From Pseudomonas migulae (GTDB taxonomy: Bacteria; Pseudomonadota; Gammaproteobacteria; Pseudomonadales; Pseudomonadaceae): a DNA stretch of 64,000 nt. The first letter of the stretch is position 1, and every line of letters begins with the position of its first letter. The position numbers and the translations under genes were made by a program. Below are positions 57,001-64,000 of the stretch, piece after piece. The stretch covers positions 4,886,501-4,950,500 of the forward strand of contig NZ_JALJWR010000001.1 of assembly GCF_024169315.1 (NCBI RefSeq), given 5' to 3'. The notes beneath the pieces were generated by a model. The model made no database searches. It was not told the origin of the DNA and saw nothing but the letters and a program-made list of their open reading frames with translations.

Positions 57001-57717
57001 GCGCACGACCGGCAAGCCCGACTGCTCGAAGGGCTGTTCCAGGAAACCGCAAAACTACCACCGGAACGCTGCGTCGCGGTTATCCATTGGGCCAATTACT
57101 CGGTCTACACCCTCCTGGTGGACGCGCTGGAGGGGGAGGCGACGCCCCAACTGATCGAACGTTTCCAGAGCGTTTCACGGCATGCCGAAATCGTCCTGAG
57201 CCTGCGTTTGAGCGACAGCGCGTTGCGCCTGTTCCTGGTCAATCCAGCCTGGTTGGGTCGCGCTCAATACCCAGTCAGCAACAGCGAACCCTCGCTCGCC
57301 GACCTTTATCTGTTTGAACGCTTCAGCCATTGGCTCCACAGCCAGAGCGAGCCGGAAGACAAGCTGTTGAGTTACTTCAGCCTCGCCAACCCGGCCAAGT
57401 CCAAACTCAAGAACAAGGCACTGCGCCAGGTCGCCAGCGAAACGGCCAACAGTGCATTGGCCCGGCTGCTGGACTGGCCCGAGACAGAAATTACCGCGCT
57501 GACCGCCACTTTGAGCGAAAAACGTGCCTGCTCCATGGCGCAGGTGGACTGGGTACGCCGTTGCCGGGCGAGCTCTGAGGCCAGCGGGCTCTCCGTCAAG
57601 GCGCTGCTGCAAGCCACCGAACTGGATGAGAAAAGCACGCTGGATAACTGGAAAGCCGTTGGTGAGGCGGTCATGGCCGCCAGTTCAACAACTGACTCAT
57701 CCCTTGCGACTGTTTGA
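54082..57717 (+). CDS. Tc toxin A component, N-terminal half (TcaA-like)
   Basis: A 1211-residue protein with the VRP1/SpvA-like helical start of insecticidal Tc A components (DFAKAMQKMGFTSVFDIVRL, then YDNAMGYAALIARLYREYKT). It should form the outer shell and receptor-binding part of the TcA pore together with the next protein. Residues about 337-450 form an inserted beta-rich stretch of different base composition. The ATG with AGGAG is 13 codons inside the longest frame. It ends at TGA and is followed after 9 nt by the second half, as in split TcaA/TcaB pairs. Confidence 0.85.
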   Translation: MAVEKNSLMTALVRTDGSPKRKGRVDFAKAMQKMGFTSVFDIVRLPKAAFARQLARFSDADADLAYDNAMGYAALIARLYREYKTSSGTFQQLAQRSGVRALVPLGPTFPNLFKENWDEFCKVGAIAAIDSPVAYLSALRVFIQQLETTSEDPKRILLDKRRPDLKDLLITEESTFTPRPMLEIVNEVLDKNLRAYLDGNQEDKTKSTHEVLAERRYPFELPYNFYHHQCQLGLADKKPGLGALNYRVSLLLPIQQPATNKYGEVQKPVLQAQQLLSGLSPQQQQLLIEPSVFSNFYVTRQNVIDGWKSAGTTHLRPHIPLSTCFLLLSDQADIGTVTPVADVPTTSGTGGTKNIASVTFRAADETETGEVQLRSANFTSGLTGGAFLNFLHPAAERPLVFFLTGETAKLPKPDKEGYTATFDLITATGTVAEPVRLASQRVTLTLNEEYHLNAPEQAFFKQSLGIEGSDSSLLQMADLTSFMQRTGLNAEQVEMLLSRRTHAPRLSPNCPSLSPQHAGLAFPGVTGKVLPFPHPNHYGACYVNGTGAALYDSERVPTATSIYRDQFDNAMGLEQVDQGSAKIWRLTKTSLNRFDRLQRMVRLQRWTGIPFAKLDTLIISAIRAEGEENLGMELNENTLRALGVYRYLNQHYGIDPQEFAALMHDLTPYASGKGEVPLFDLVFNRVQLFDTALILDQTELDLSGTTPADQKTLLQLCAGLGVKPTEDSLLLIAKQTEKYVGDLKRDLPTVSSLYRQARIARLFGLSVADLLTLASLLGGHRYKTALASGQLSPRTTPAVPDILDVLMQLAWAVDWLKDSQQTVAQLQQRLGPDVPLAVKRPSGKKLGGNPPAKVQESEPLPDDLLKRLARLHDDTVRSVVTKEQVAALGLPGKQDNRRKTINPSTSIDWFRLLISHALLDEDGLLRGLDHELTLVDDPLSWLRNDVDQMLKPISLPEEVKQVCAEKLVELLLGAHDRQARLLEGLFQETAKLPPERCVAVIHWANYSVYTLLVDALEGEATPQLIERFQSVSRHAEIVLSLRLSDSALRLFLVNPAWLGRAQYPVSNSEPSLADLYLFERFSHWLHSQSEPEDKLLSYFSLANPAKSKLKNKALRQVASETANSALARLLDWPETEITALTATLSEKRACSMAQVDWVRRCRASSEASGLSVKALLQATELDEKSTLDNWKAVGEAVMAASSTTDSSLATV

Positions 57718-57726
57718 GGAACGATC

Positions 57727-60700
57727 ATGACAACTGCCTTCGACGCTCCACTGAATGAGTCTTTGCGCGACGCGATGCTCGCACTGTATTTGCACGAAGC
57801 CGTGCCCAACGATCAGTACCTGATTGACCAGGAACTGGCCGACCGGATCAAGACCGCCGACGACCTCTATGAGTTCTGGTTACTGGACGTGCTGGTCAGC
57901 CAGAATGTGCCGACCAGCCCGGTGGCCTGTGCCATTGCCAGCCTGCAGCAGCTGGTCAACAGCATGATGCTCAACATGGAACCCGGCTACAGCGACGACA
58001 GCCTGACGCCACAGCAGACCAAAACCTGGCGCGACGGCCTGAACCGCTACCCGATCTGGGCCGCTATCCAGCAGCTGCACCACTTCCCGGACATCTACCT
58101 GGACCCGACGCTGCGTCTGACCAAGACCGAGAGTTTCGAGCAGCTGGAAAACGACATCAATCAGGCGCAGATCCAGCCCGATACCGTGCAGACGGCGGTA
58201 CTGGCCTACCTCGCACGTTTCGAGGAAATCGCCAACCTGAAGATCTGCAACGGCTACATCGATGGCGAGGATTTCGCCAACAGCACCTATTACTTCATCG
58301 CTAAATCTCCTGCCGAAAACGCCTGGTACTGGCGCTCACTGGACATGAGCCAACGTCCCGTGAAAACTGCCACGTCGGCGAGAGGCGTAGTTCCGAAAAA
58401 GTACGCCAAGCCCTTGCCCAATGCCTGGTCGGACTGGAAACGAGCCAATGTACCGATCTCCGAGAAGGCCCTGGAGCACACGGTCCGTCCGTGCTGGTTC
58501 AATAACCGGCTATTCGTGATCTGGGCCGAGGTGGAGTACCAGGACTCGGATGTGATTGCTTCCGAGGGGAAAGCCGACACGGCCATCAAGGTGCATCCGC
58601 GGTTCCGTTTGTACGCCAGCTACAAAAAATACGATAACAGCTGGAGCACGCCACGGGTCTACATCGATAACTATTGCCAGACCCCTGCACTGATTGCCAA
58701 GACGCCAGAGCAGATCGAAAAGGAAACCCAGACCATTGCGGTGTATGACCACTCGACGTCACCCGAGTCGATGGTACTGATGCTGTATTCCAACTATCAG
58801 CCTTTTAAACCCGCCGATGGCGAGGATCCGGATTTTACTGGCGGTAAAGATCAATACGATTTCCTCAGAACCGTACGAATCGATAAAAACTTCCATGTGA
58901 AACCGCTGTTCCCGTCATTCGGTGTCGTACCCAATATCAAACCGCGCTCGTTGGCGCTCACACCAACGGACGACGATCCGAGTCGCGGACATGTGTTGTT
59001 TGTCGGCTGTATCTTTGCCAATGCCAACAAGAACGCTGGCCGTTTTCAATACTGGCTTCCATCCAGTACCCCTGTGTTCGGTGATGTAGTTCCCAACGCG
59101 CCTACAGTAAATAAAGATACTTGGGACTTCGGCGGTTGGCAGTCGCGAATCAAGACCGGCGAGAAAGATGCCGAACTCGTTTACAATCGAAGAAATTCCA
59201 ATATTGAATTGACCGTTAAGCTGGATGAGGCTTTCAGTGAAGAACAAGCTATCGAGTTTTCTATTTTTGCTCACGATGTTCCCGAGAATAAACTTTTCAA
59301 AGTGGTGGTAGTGTTCAAAGAATCAAGTCTCCATAACAGGCGCTATACCCTTTTGAAAGGTTCAACTATAACGCCTACGGGTACCGATTTCTTAGATTAT
59401 TCAGATGCCAAGTATTCTTTCACTCACAGCTGGGGTCGGAAAAATCTGATTATAGAAAGTACTGGCGGGGGGGATCGATTTAAGTTGCCCAAGACACCGC
59501 AGGGAATGTCGGCCTCGCTCGAGGGAAAGCTCTTATTCAAAGAAATGTTCGAAGAAATTTTGTGTGATTCCGGCATTTTTATTACTCAATGCTGGCGTGA
59601 AATTGACGGAAAGGTCGTAACGTTAGACCTCCATAAGGAGGTGCCATACTATAAGTTCGGCCCTTTCCTCTACCAACTATTCATCGCACATCCCATAGAT
59701 GTCCAGGCCAAAGAGCCCCCCAAAACACTCAGCGACATGCGTGCATTGCAGGTCTCTATCCCCGTCGTCAGCTTGCCCAAGGATATAAAACTAACCTTCT
59801 CGTTCTCGATCGACCAGAACACCTATCAGCCCGAGGGGTGGGAAGGAACCTGGCCTGCAAATCCGCAAGAGGTAAAAATTCCCCTTATTTATGGTGTGTT
59901 GATCTATAAACTTACGCCGCCAAATATCAATTGGGAACTTACAGGTGGCGCCCTGAAGATGCTGACTGTTGGTTGGGGGGAAATACCCGAAGGAGGGCCG
60001 CATATCGCCCCGAGCATCAACAGTCTGCTGAATCCGAGCCAGGGGGATAGCCCGTCCTTGGGCAGGGCCCAATTTATTGACTTCACTGGTTCAGATATCC
60101 AACTCAACGATGATTATTGGATGTCTCGCCCCCCGATTCGCATGAACACTGTCTTCGCCAGGGAGCTGATCCCACTCGCCGAGAGTGGCATGGAACCTCT
60201 GTTGAGTTGGGAAACCCAGACGCAAAAAATAGAACCGTCCATCCCCAACGATCTCGGCGCAGAAGCGATGGACTTCTCGGGCGCGTACTACCTGTATTTC
60301 CTCGAGCTTTTCCTGTACCTGCCGTGGCTGGTTGCCTACCGCTTGAACGAAGAACAACAGTACGACGAGGCCAAGCTCTGGCTGTCCTATGTCTTCGACC
60401 CTTCGCGCCAGAGTGTCGACCCGGGGCATCCCGGTTATTGGCAGGCGGTGCCGCTGGAAGAACCCGTTTGGCCCGTGCCGGTGGATCCGAGCCCGGCGAT
60501 TTTGAATCCTGACGACCCGCACCAGATTGCCCTCGGTAATCCGGTGCACTTTCGCAAAGCCCTGTATGGGCTCTACATCGATATCGAGAGTAATCAGGCT
60601 GATCGGGCTTACGGGGAATTGACGCCGGACGGGCTGGCAGAGGCCAAGCTGCGTTATGTGCACATTCTGGATTTACTGGGTAAACGCCCGGATGTCCGGC

Positions 60701-62628
60701 AAGTTGACGACTGGGCACCGATCAATCTGGATGAGCTGAGTTCTGCGAAGAATCAGGAGCTGCGTGAGTTCGAACGGCAATTGATCGCCTATGAGCGGCG
60801 GCTCAAGGACGATCCTCCGTTGCGCATCGGCAAGGCCCCGGCCTCGGAGGTCGCCCCACTGCTGTGCCTGCGGCCTTATGTCGAAGATTCATCCTTGTCG
60901 AGCGCTGACAATCCGTATTTGCGTCTTCCCTTCAACCCCGAGTTGATCCAGCGTTGGGAGCGGGCCGAGAGCCGGTTGTACAACCTGCGTCACAACCTCG
61001 ACATCGCAGGCAATGTCTTGCACCTACCGTTGTTCGCCACGCCGCTGGATCCACGTGCGTTGCTCGCGGCGAGGGGGCAGGGCTTGTCGGGTGCGGCCCA
61101 AAGTCGCTTGTTGAATCCACAGATTCCCCATTACCGCTTCAGCTTCATGTTCGCCCTTGCGCAGAATGCGGTGGACAGCGTGACCCAGTTCGGCACGACC
61201 CTGTTGTCATTGCTCGAACGCAAGGAGCAGGCGCAGTACCAGGAGTTGCAACAGCAGCAGGCCTGGAATCTGGCGAAGGTGGCGGTGGATATACAGGTCC
61301 AGGCCGGGAAAGTTGATGATGAGAATAAAAAAGCGCTGCAGGCTAGTCAGGCCGTGATCCAAGGACGGGTCAGTTATTACGAGAAGTTGGTGAAGCAGGT
61401 AACAAGCCCCGGAGAGATTACCGCGGGAGCGTTAAATCTTGGGTCTAGAGTGGCGGATCAGGGCGCCCCGGCGATCCTGGCTACTAGCACGCTGATGACA
61501 GCGCAACCTAATATTCTAGGTGCCGGGGTTGGTTTGGGGTTTGCCTTTGGCATCGTGGGAGGCTACCGCTTGGATGCTGCAGGGCAAGCTGCTGCCTTCA
61601 CTACACAAGGTATTGCAGGTGTTTTGCGTGGCGGAGGAGAAAACGTTGGCCTCTATGAACAGTACCGCCGCCGCCACCAGGAATGGACCCAGGCACACGA
61701 ACAGGCAAAACTCGAAGCCACCCAAATCGATGCCCAACTCGCGGTCTACAAAGAGCAACACAAAGCCACCCAACTGCAACTGCGCCAGGCACAAACCGCC
61801 CTCAACCAGACCAAGGCCACCCATGACTTCCTGCTGAGCAGTAACCGCTTCAGCAAGTCCCAGACCTATGACTGGCTCAACAGCAAGTTCGCCGGTTTCT
61901 ACCACACCGCCTACACCACCGCATTGTCCCTGTGCCAGGCGGCCGAAGCCTGCTGGCAGTACGAGTTGGGCGACTTTGCACAGAACTTCATTCAGCCCGG
62001 TGCGTGGAATGCCACTTACCGCGGCCTGGGTGCCGGAGAAGAGTTGAAAACCAGCCTGCAGCAGATGCACGGCAAGTACCTGCAAAACAACAAGCGCGAC
62101 CTGGAAATCCGCAAGACCGTGTCGCTGAAAGATCTGAAGGCCAAGGATCCAGCCTCGACGGTCAACAAAACCTGGGCGGAAATAAAAACGGCGCTGCAAA
62201 CCACTGGCGCCTGTGAGTTCGAACTGACGCAAAAAATGTTCGATGACGATTACGACGGCCAGAATCATTACCTGCGGCGGATCAAGACCATCAGCATGAG
62301 CCTGCCCGTCACCCTGGGTCCTTATCAAGACATTCGCGCCGTTCTGAACCAGAGCTACAGCAAGGTGGAAATGTCGGCCACCACCGGCAACTTCAAGGAG
62401 AACCTGCGGGCCAGCCAACAGATCGCCCTGTCCCATGGTGTCGATGACAACGGCATGTTCCAGCTCAACTTCCAGGATGAGCGCTACCTGCCGTTCGAAT
62501 ACACCGGGGCCGTTTCACGCTGGAGCCTCGTCTTCCCCAACGCTGAGGCGCAGAAGGCAGTGCTCGACTCTCTTAACGACATCATCGTGCACGTGAGCTA
62601 CACGGCCAGACAGGGTGGTTCGCTATGA
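57727..62628 (+). CDS. Tc toxin A component, C-terminal half (TcaB-like)
   Basis: A 1633-residue protein carrying the neuraminidase-like and receptor-binding region, the long channel helices (KEQAQYQELQQQQAWNLAKV region and EHKATQL-type heptads near 1335-1375), a Gly/Ala hydrophobic stretch at about 1249-1305 that fits the pore tip, and the TcB-binding C-terminal domain. The DNA of roughly 58.9-60.1 kb (residues about 395-780) and of the pore tip is AT-richer, suggesting exchange. GAGGAACG precedes the ATG. The stop overlaps the TcB start (ATGA). Confidence 0.88.
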   Translation: MTTAFDAPLNESLRDAMLALYLHEAVPNDQYLIDQELADRIKTADDLYEFWLLDVLVSQNVPTSPVACAIASLQQLVNSMMLNMEPGYSDDSLTPQQTKTWRDGLNRYPIWAAIQQLHHFPDIYLDPTLRLTKTESFEQLENDINQAQIQPDTVQTAVLAYLARFEEIANLKICNGYIDGEDFANSTYYFIAKSPAENAWYWRSLDMSQRPVKTATSARGVVPKKYAKPLPNAWSDWKRANVPISEKALEHTVRPCWFNNRLFVIWAEVEYQDSDVIASEGKADTAIKVHPRFRLYASYKKYDNSWSTPRVYIDNYCQTPALIAKTPEQIEKETQTIAVYDHSTSPESMVLMLYSNYQPFKPADGEDPDFTGGKDQYDFLRTVRIDKNFHVKPLFPSFGVVPNIKPRSLALTPTDDDPSRGHVLFVGCIFANANKNAGRFQYWLPSSTPVFGDVVPNAPTVNKDTWDFGGWQSRIKTGEKDAELVYNRRNSNIELTVKLDEAFSEEQAIEFSIFAHDVPENKLFKVVVVFKESSLHNRRYTLLKGSTITPTGTDFLDYSDAKYSFTHSWGRKNLIIESTGGGDRFKLPKTPQGMSASLEGKLLFKEMFEEILCDSGIFITQCWREIDGKVVTLDLHKEVPYYKFGPFLYQLFIAHPIDVQAKEPPKTLSDMRALQVSIPVVSLPKDIKLTFSFSIDQNTYQPEGWEGTWPANPQEVKIPLIYGVLIYKLTPPNINWELTGGALKMLTVGWGEIPEGGPHIAPSINSLLNPSQGDSPSLGRAQFIDFTGSDIQLNDDYWMSRPPIRMNTVFARELIPLAESGMEPLLSWETQTQKIEPSIPNDLGAEAMDFSGAYYLYFLELFLYLPWLVAYRLNEEQQYDEAKLWLSYVFDPSRQSVDPGHPGYWQAVPLEEPVWPVPVDPSPAILNPDDPHQIALGNPVHFRKALYGLYIDIESNQADRAYGELTPDGLAEAKLRYVHILDLLGKRPDVRQVDDWAPINLDELSSAKNQELREFERQLIAYERRLKDDPPLRIGKAPASEVAPLLCLRPYVEDSSLSSADNPYLRLPFNPELIQRWERAESRLYNLRHNLDIAGNVLHLPLFATPLDPRALLAARGQGLSGAAQSRLLNPQIPHYRFSFMFALAQNAVDSVTQFGTTLLSLLERKEQAQYQELQQQQAWNLAKVAVDIQVQAGKVDDENKKALQASQAVIQGRVSYYEKLVKQVTSPGEITAGALNLGSRVADQGAPAILATSTLMTAQPNILGAGVGLGFAFGIVGGYRLDAAGQAAAFTTQGIAGVLRGGGENVGLYEQYRRRHQEWTQAHEQAKLEATQIDAQLAVYKEQHKATQLQLRQAQTALNQTKATHDFLLSSNRFSKSQTYDWLNSKFAGFYHTAYTTALSLCQAAEACWQYELGDFAQNFIQPGAWNATYRGLGAGEELKTSLQQMHGKYLQNNKRDLEIRKTVSLKDLKAKDPASTVNKTWAEIKTALQTTGACEFELTQKMFDDDYDGQNHYLRRIKTISMSLPVTLGPYQDIRAVLNQSYSKVEMSATTGNFKENLRASQQIALSHGVDDNGMFQLNFQDERYLPFEYTGAVSRWSLVFPNAEAQKAVLDSLNDIIVHVSYTARQGGSL

Positions 62629-64000
62629 ACGAACAACAGCAGCAGCCGACGACGATGCAAATCAACACCCCCACTTTGCCCAAGGGCGGCGGCGCGATCC
62701 AAAGCATCGGCAAGGGTTGGGGCGGGGTGGGCACCACCGGTGCTGCCTCGCTGGAATTACCCCTGCCGATCTCACCCGGACGCGGTGATGCCCCGGCGAT
62801 CGCGATGAGCTACAGCAGCGATGTGGGTAATAGCCCATTCGGGATTGGCTGGCGGATGACGACCAATGCCATCACCCTGCGCACCACCAAGGGCGTGCCG
62901 ACCTACGACGGCAACGACCAGGTGGTGGGGCCTGGCGGCGATGTGTGGATGCCCGAACGCACGGAAAGCGATGGCAAACTGATTTCCCGTACGGTGACCA
63001 CCTACAACGGCGTGCCCCTGGGCGCCGAGTATACGGTGGTGCGTTATTGGCCCAGGGTCGAGGGTGAGTTCTCCTTGATCGAGCGTTGGTTCACCACGGA
63101 CGACGAAGCCGGTCACTGGCTGATCCACAGTGCCGACGGCAGTTTGCATATTTATGGCACAACCGGGGACTCGCGCCGGGCTGATCCGGACGAAGAAACG
63201 CATGTCGGCGTCTGGATGATCGAAGAAAGCCTCAACAACCGGGGCGAGCACATCGTCTACGAGTACAAGGCCGAAGTGGACGACCCCACGCCTCCGCAGA
63301 GGCGCGACTACCGCGCCCAGCGCTACCTCAGGCGCGTGTGCTACGGCAATGCAGAGGCCCATCCGCATCTGTACGCCTGGATCCCTGGCAGCTGGAAAAA
63401 AGTGCTCTGGCACTTTCAGCTGGTGTTCGATTACGGCGAGCGCAGCACGGATCTGCAGACCGCGCCCACCTTCGATGAAACGCAACCCTGGTCCGTGCGT
63501 ACCGATCCGTTCTGGAACTTCGCCTACGGTTTCCAGCTGGGTACACGGCGCCTGTGTCGGCAAGTGCTGATGTTTCATCACTTCCCCGAAGAACTGGGCG
63601 ATGATCCAGTGCTGGTCCAGCGCCTGCTGCTGGAGCACCGGCCCAGTCCGCTGGGCTACAACCACCTGACGGCCGCCCACGTCCAGGCCTATGACAGCCT
63701 GGGCCAGGTCGAGAGCCGGCCGCCGATGGAGTTCAGCTACAACCCGTTTGAACTTGATCCGCGGCGCCCGGGCTGGACCTCATTCGATGCCATGCCCGGT
63801 CTCAATAACGGTCAGCAATACCAGATTGTCGACCTGTACGGCGAAGGCATGTCCGGCGTGCTGTGCCGTTATGACGAGGCCTGGTACTACCGCGAGCCGT
63901 TACGCTGCGACACGGGTGGCGACAATGTGTGCTACAGCGACTGGAAACGCCTGGAAAACATCCCCGTGGCCGACAGCAGCAAACCCGTCCACCAGTCGCT
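62625..64000 (+). CDS. Tc toxin B component, 5' part (SpvB/TcaC-like)
   Basis: The first 458 codons of the TcB subunit, open to the window edge. It starts MNEQQQQPTTMQINTPTLPK, then the SpvB domain (GGVGTTGAASLELPLPISPG, AMSYSSDVGNSPFGIGWRM) and continues to the integrin/FG-GAP-like region (NNGQQYQIVDLYGEGMSGVL). TcB forms half of the cocoon for the TcC toxin tail. ATGA overlap with TcaB-like gene. No TcC gene is in view downstream because the window ends. Confidence 0.92.
   Translation, partial: MNEQQQQPTTMQINTPTLPKGGGAIQSIGKGWGGVGTTGAASLELPLPISPGRGDAPAIAMSYSSDVGNSPFGIGWRMTTNAITLRTTKGVPTYDGNDQVVGPGGDVWMPERTESDGKLISRTVTTYNGVPLGAEYTVVRYWPRVEGEFSLIERWFTTDDEAGHWLIHSADGSLHIYGTTGDSRRADPDEETHVGVWMIEESLNNRGEHIVYEYKAEVDDPTPPQRRDYRAQRYLRRVCYGNAEAHPHLYAWIPGSWKKVLWHFQLVFDYGERSTDLQTAPTFDETQPWSVRTDPFWNFAYGFQLGTRRLCRQVLMFHHFPEELGDDPVLVQRLLLEHRPSPLGYNHLTAAHVQAYDSLGQVESRPPMEFSYNPFELDPRRPGWTSFDAMPGLNNGQQYQIVDLYGEGMSGVLCRYDEAWYYREPLRCDTGGDNVCYSDWKRLENIPVADSSKPVHQS

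Noticed and set aside
57715..57730. Frameshift or nonsense mutation splitting TcA
   Set aside because: The second half has its own ribosome site (GAGGAACG) and ATG, and split TcaA/TcaB arrangement is normal in Tc loci.

Overview
The window reads as chromosome of a fluorescent Pseudomonas (P. fluorescens complex). Coding DNA is GC-rich, the genes are typical Pseudomonas families (hmgR-hmgA-fahA-maiA, sdaA, psiE, DUF3509, SirB1, a YebG homologue with a LexA box), and nine intergenic gaps carry the inverted REP doublets characteristic of this group. No tRNA, rRNA, CRISPR array, integrase or insertion sequence was seen.

Layout. 0-2.5 kb: an S-type pyocin and its immunity gene (minus strand). 2.5-9 kb: a DUF1302/DUF1329 envelope pair and a MalT-like LuxR regulator. 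9-12 kb: a small unknown gene and a DUF6543 dermonecrotic-toxin-like protein. 12-16.3 kb: the homogentisate branch of tyrosine/phenylalanine catabolism with its IclR repressor and an operator cluster. 16.4-20.2 kb: SirB1, a leucine-dehydrogenase-like protein that has lost its catalytic lysine, a two-gene unknown unit, and a YebG-type SOS gene. 20.3-23.1 kb: an orphan TccC/RHS toxin with a kinase-like C-terminal tail. 23.4-27.5 kb: psiE, DUF3509, sdaA with a divergent LysR gene, and an HPF-like protein. 27.9-34.3 kb: an iron-uptake locus (DUF3649, PepSY, DUF3325, ECF sigma, FecR, TonB receptor). 34.4-46.3 kb: an AraC regulator, a DMT transporter, a DUF2165 protein, a GhrB-like reductase, a LysR gene divergent from a four-gene Aae-type efflux operon, and three small metabolic or unknown genes. 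46.6-53.5 kb: a 2073-residue tandem Ig-like-repeat protein and a 115-residue paralogue of its N-terminus, made by tandem duplication. 54.1 kb to the end: an insecticidal Tc toxin operon, with TcA split over two genes followed by the start of TcB.

The accessory content is dominated by toxins: pyocin, DUF6543, TccC and the Tc complex with its divergent Ig-repeat neighbours. The most interesting signal is a set of CTGT-N8-ACAG dyads resembling SOS boxes. They lie 63 bp upstream of tccC, 76 bp upstream of each Ig-type gene, and between the Ig array and the Tc operon; a strong LexA box at the YebG gene serves as an internal comparison. If real, toxin production could be coupled to DNA damage and lysis. 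Other items worth checking are the PI3/4K- or HipA-like kinase tail on TccC, the exact 540-bp repeat array with poly-G tracts, the mosaic AT-rich segments inside TcA, and the Lys-to-Val change in the leucine dehydrogenase homologue.
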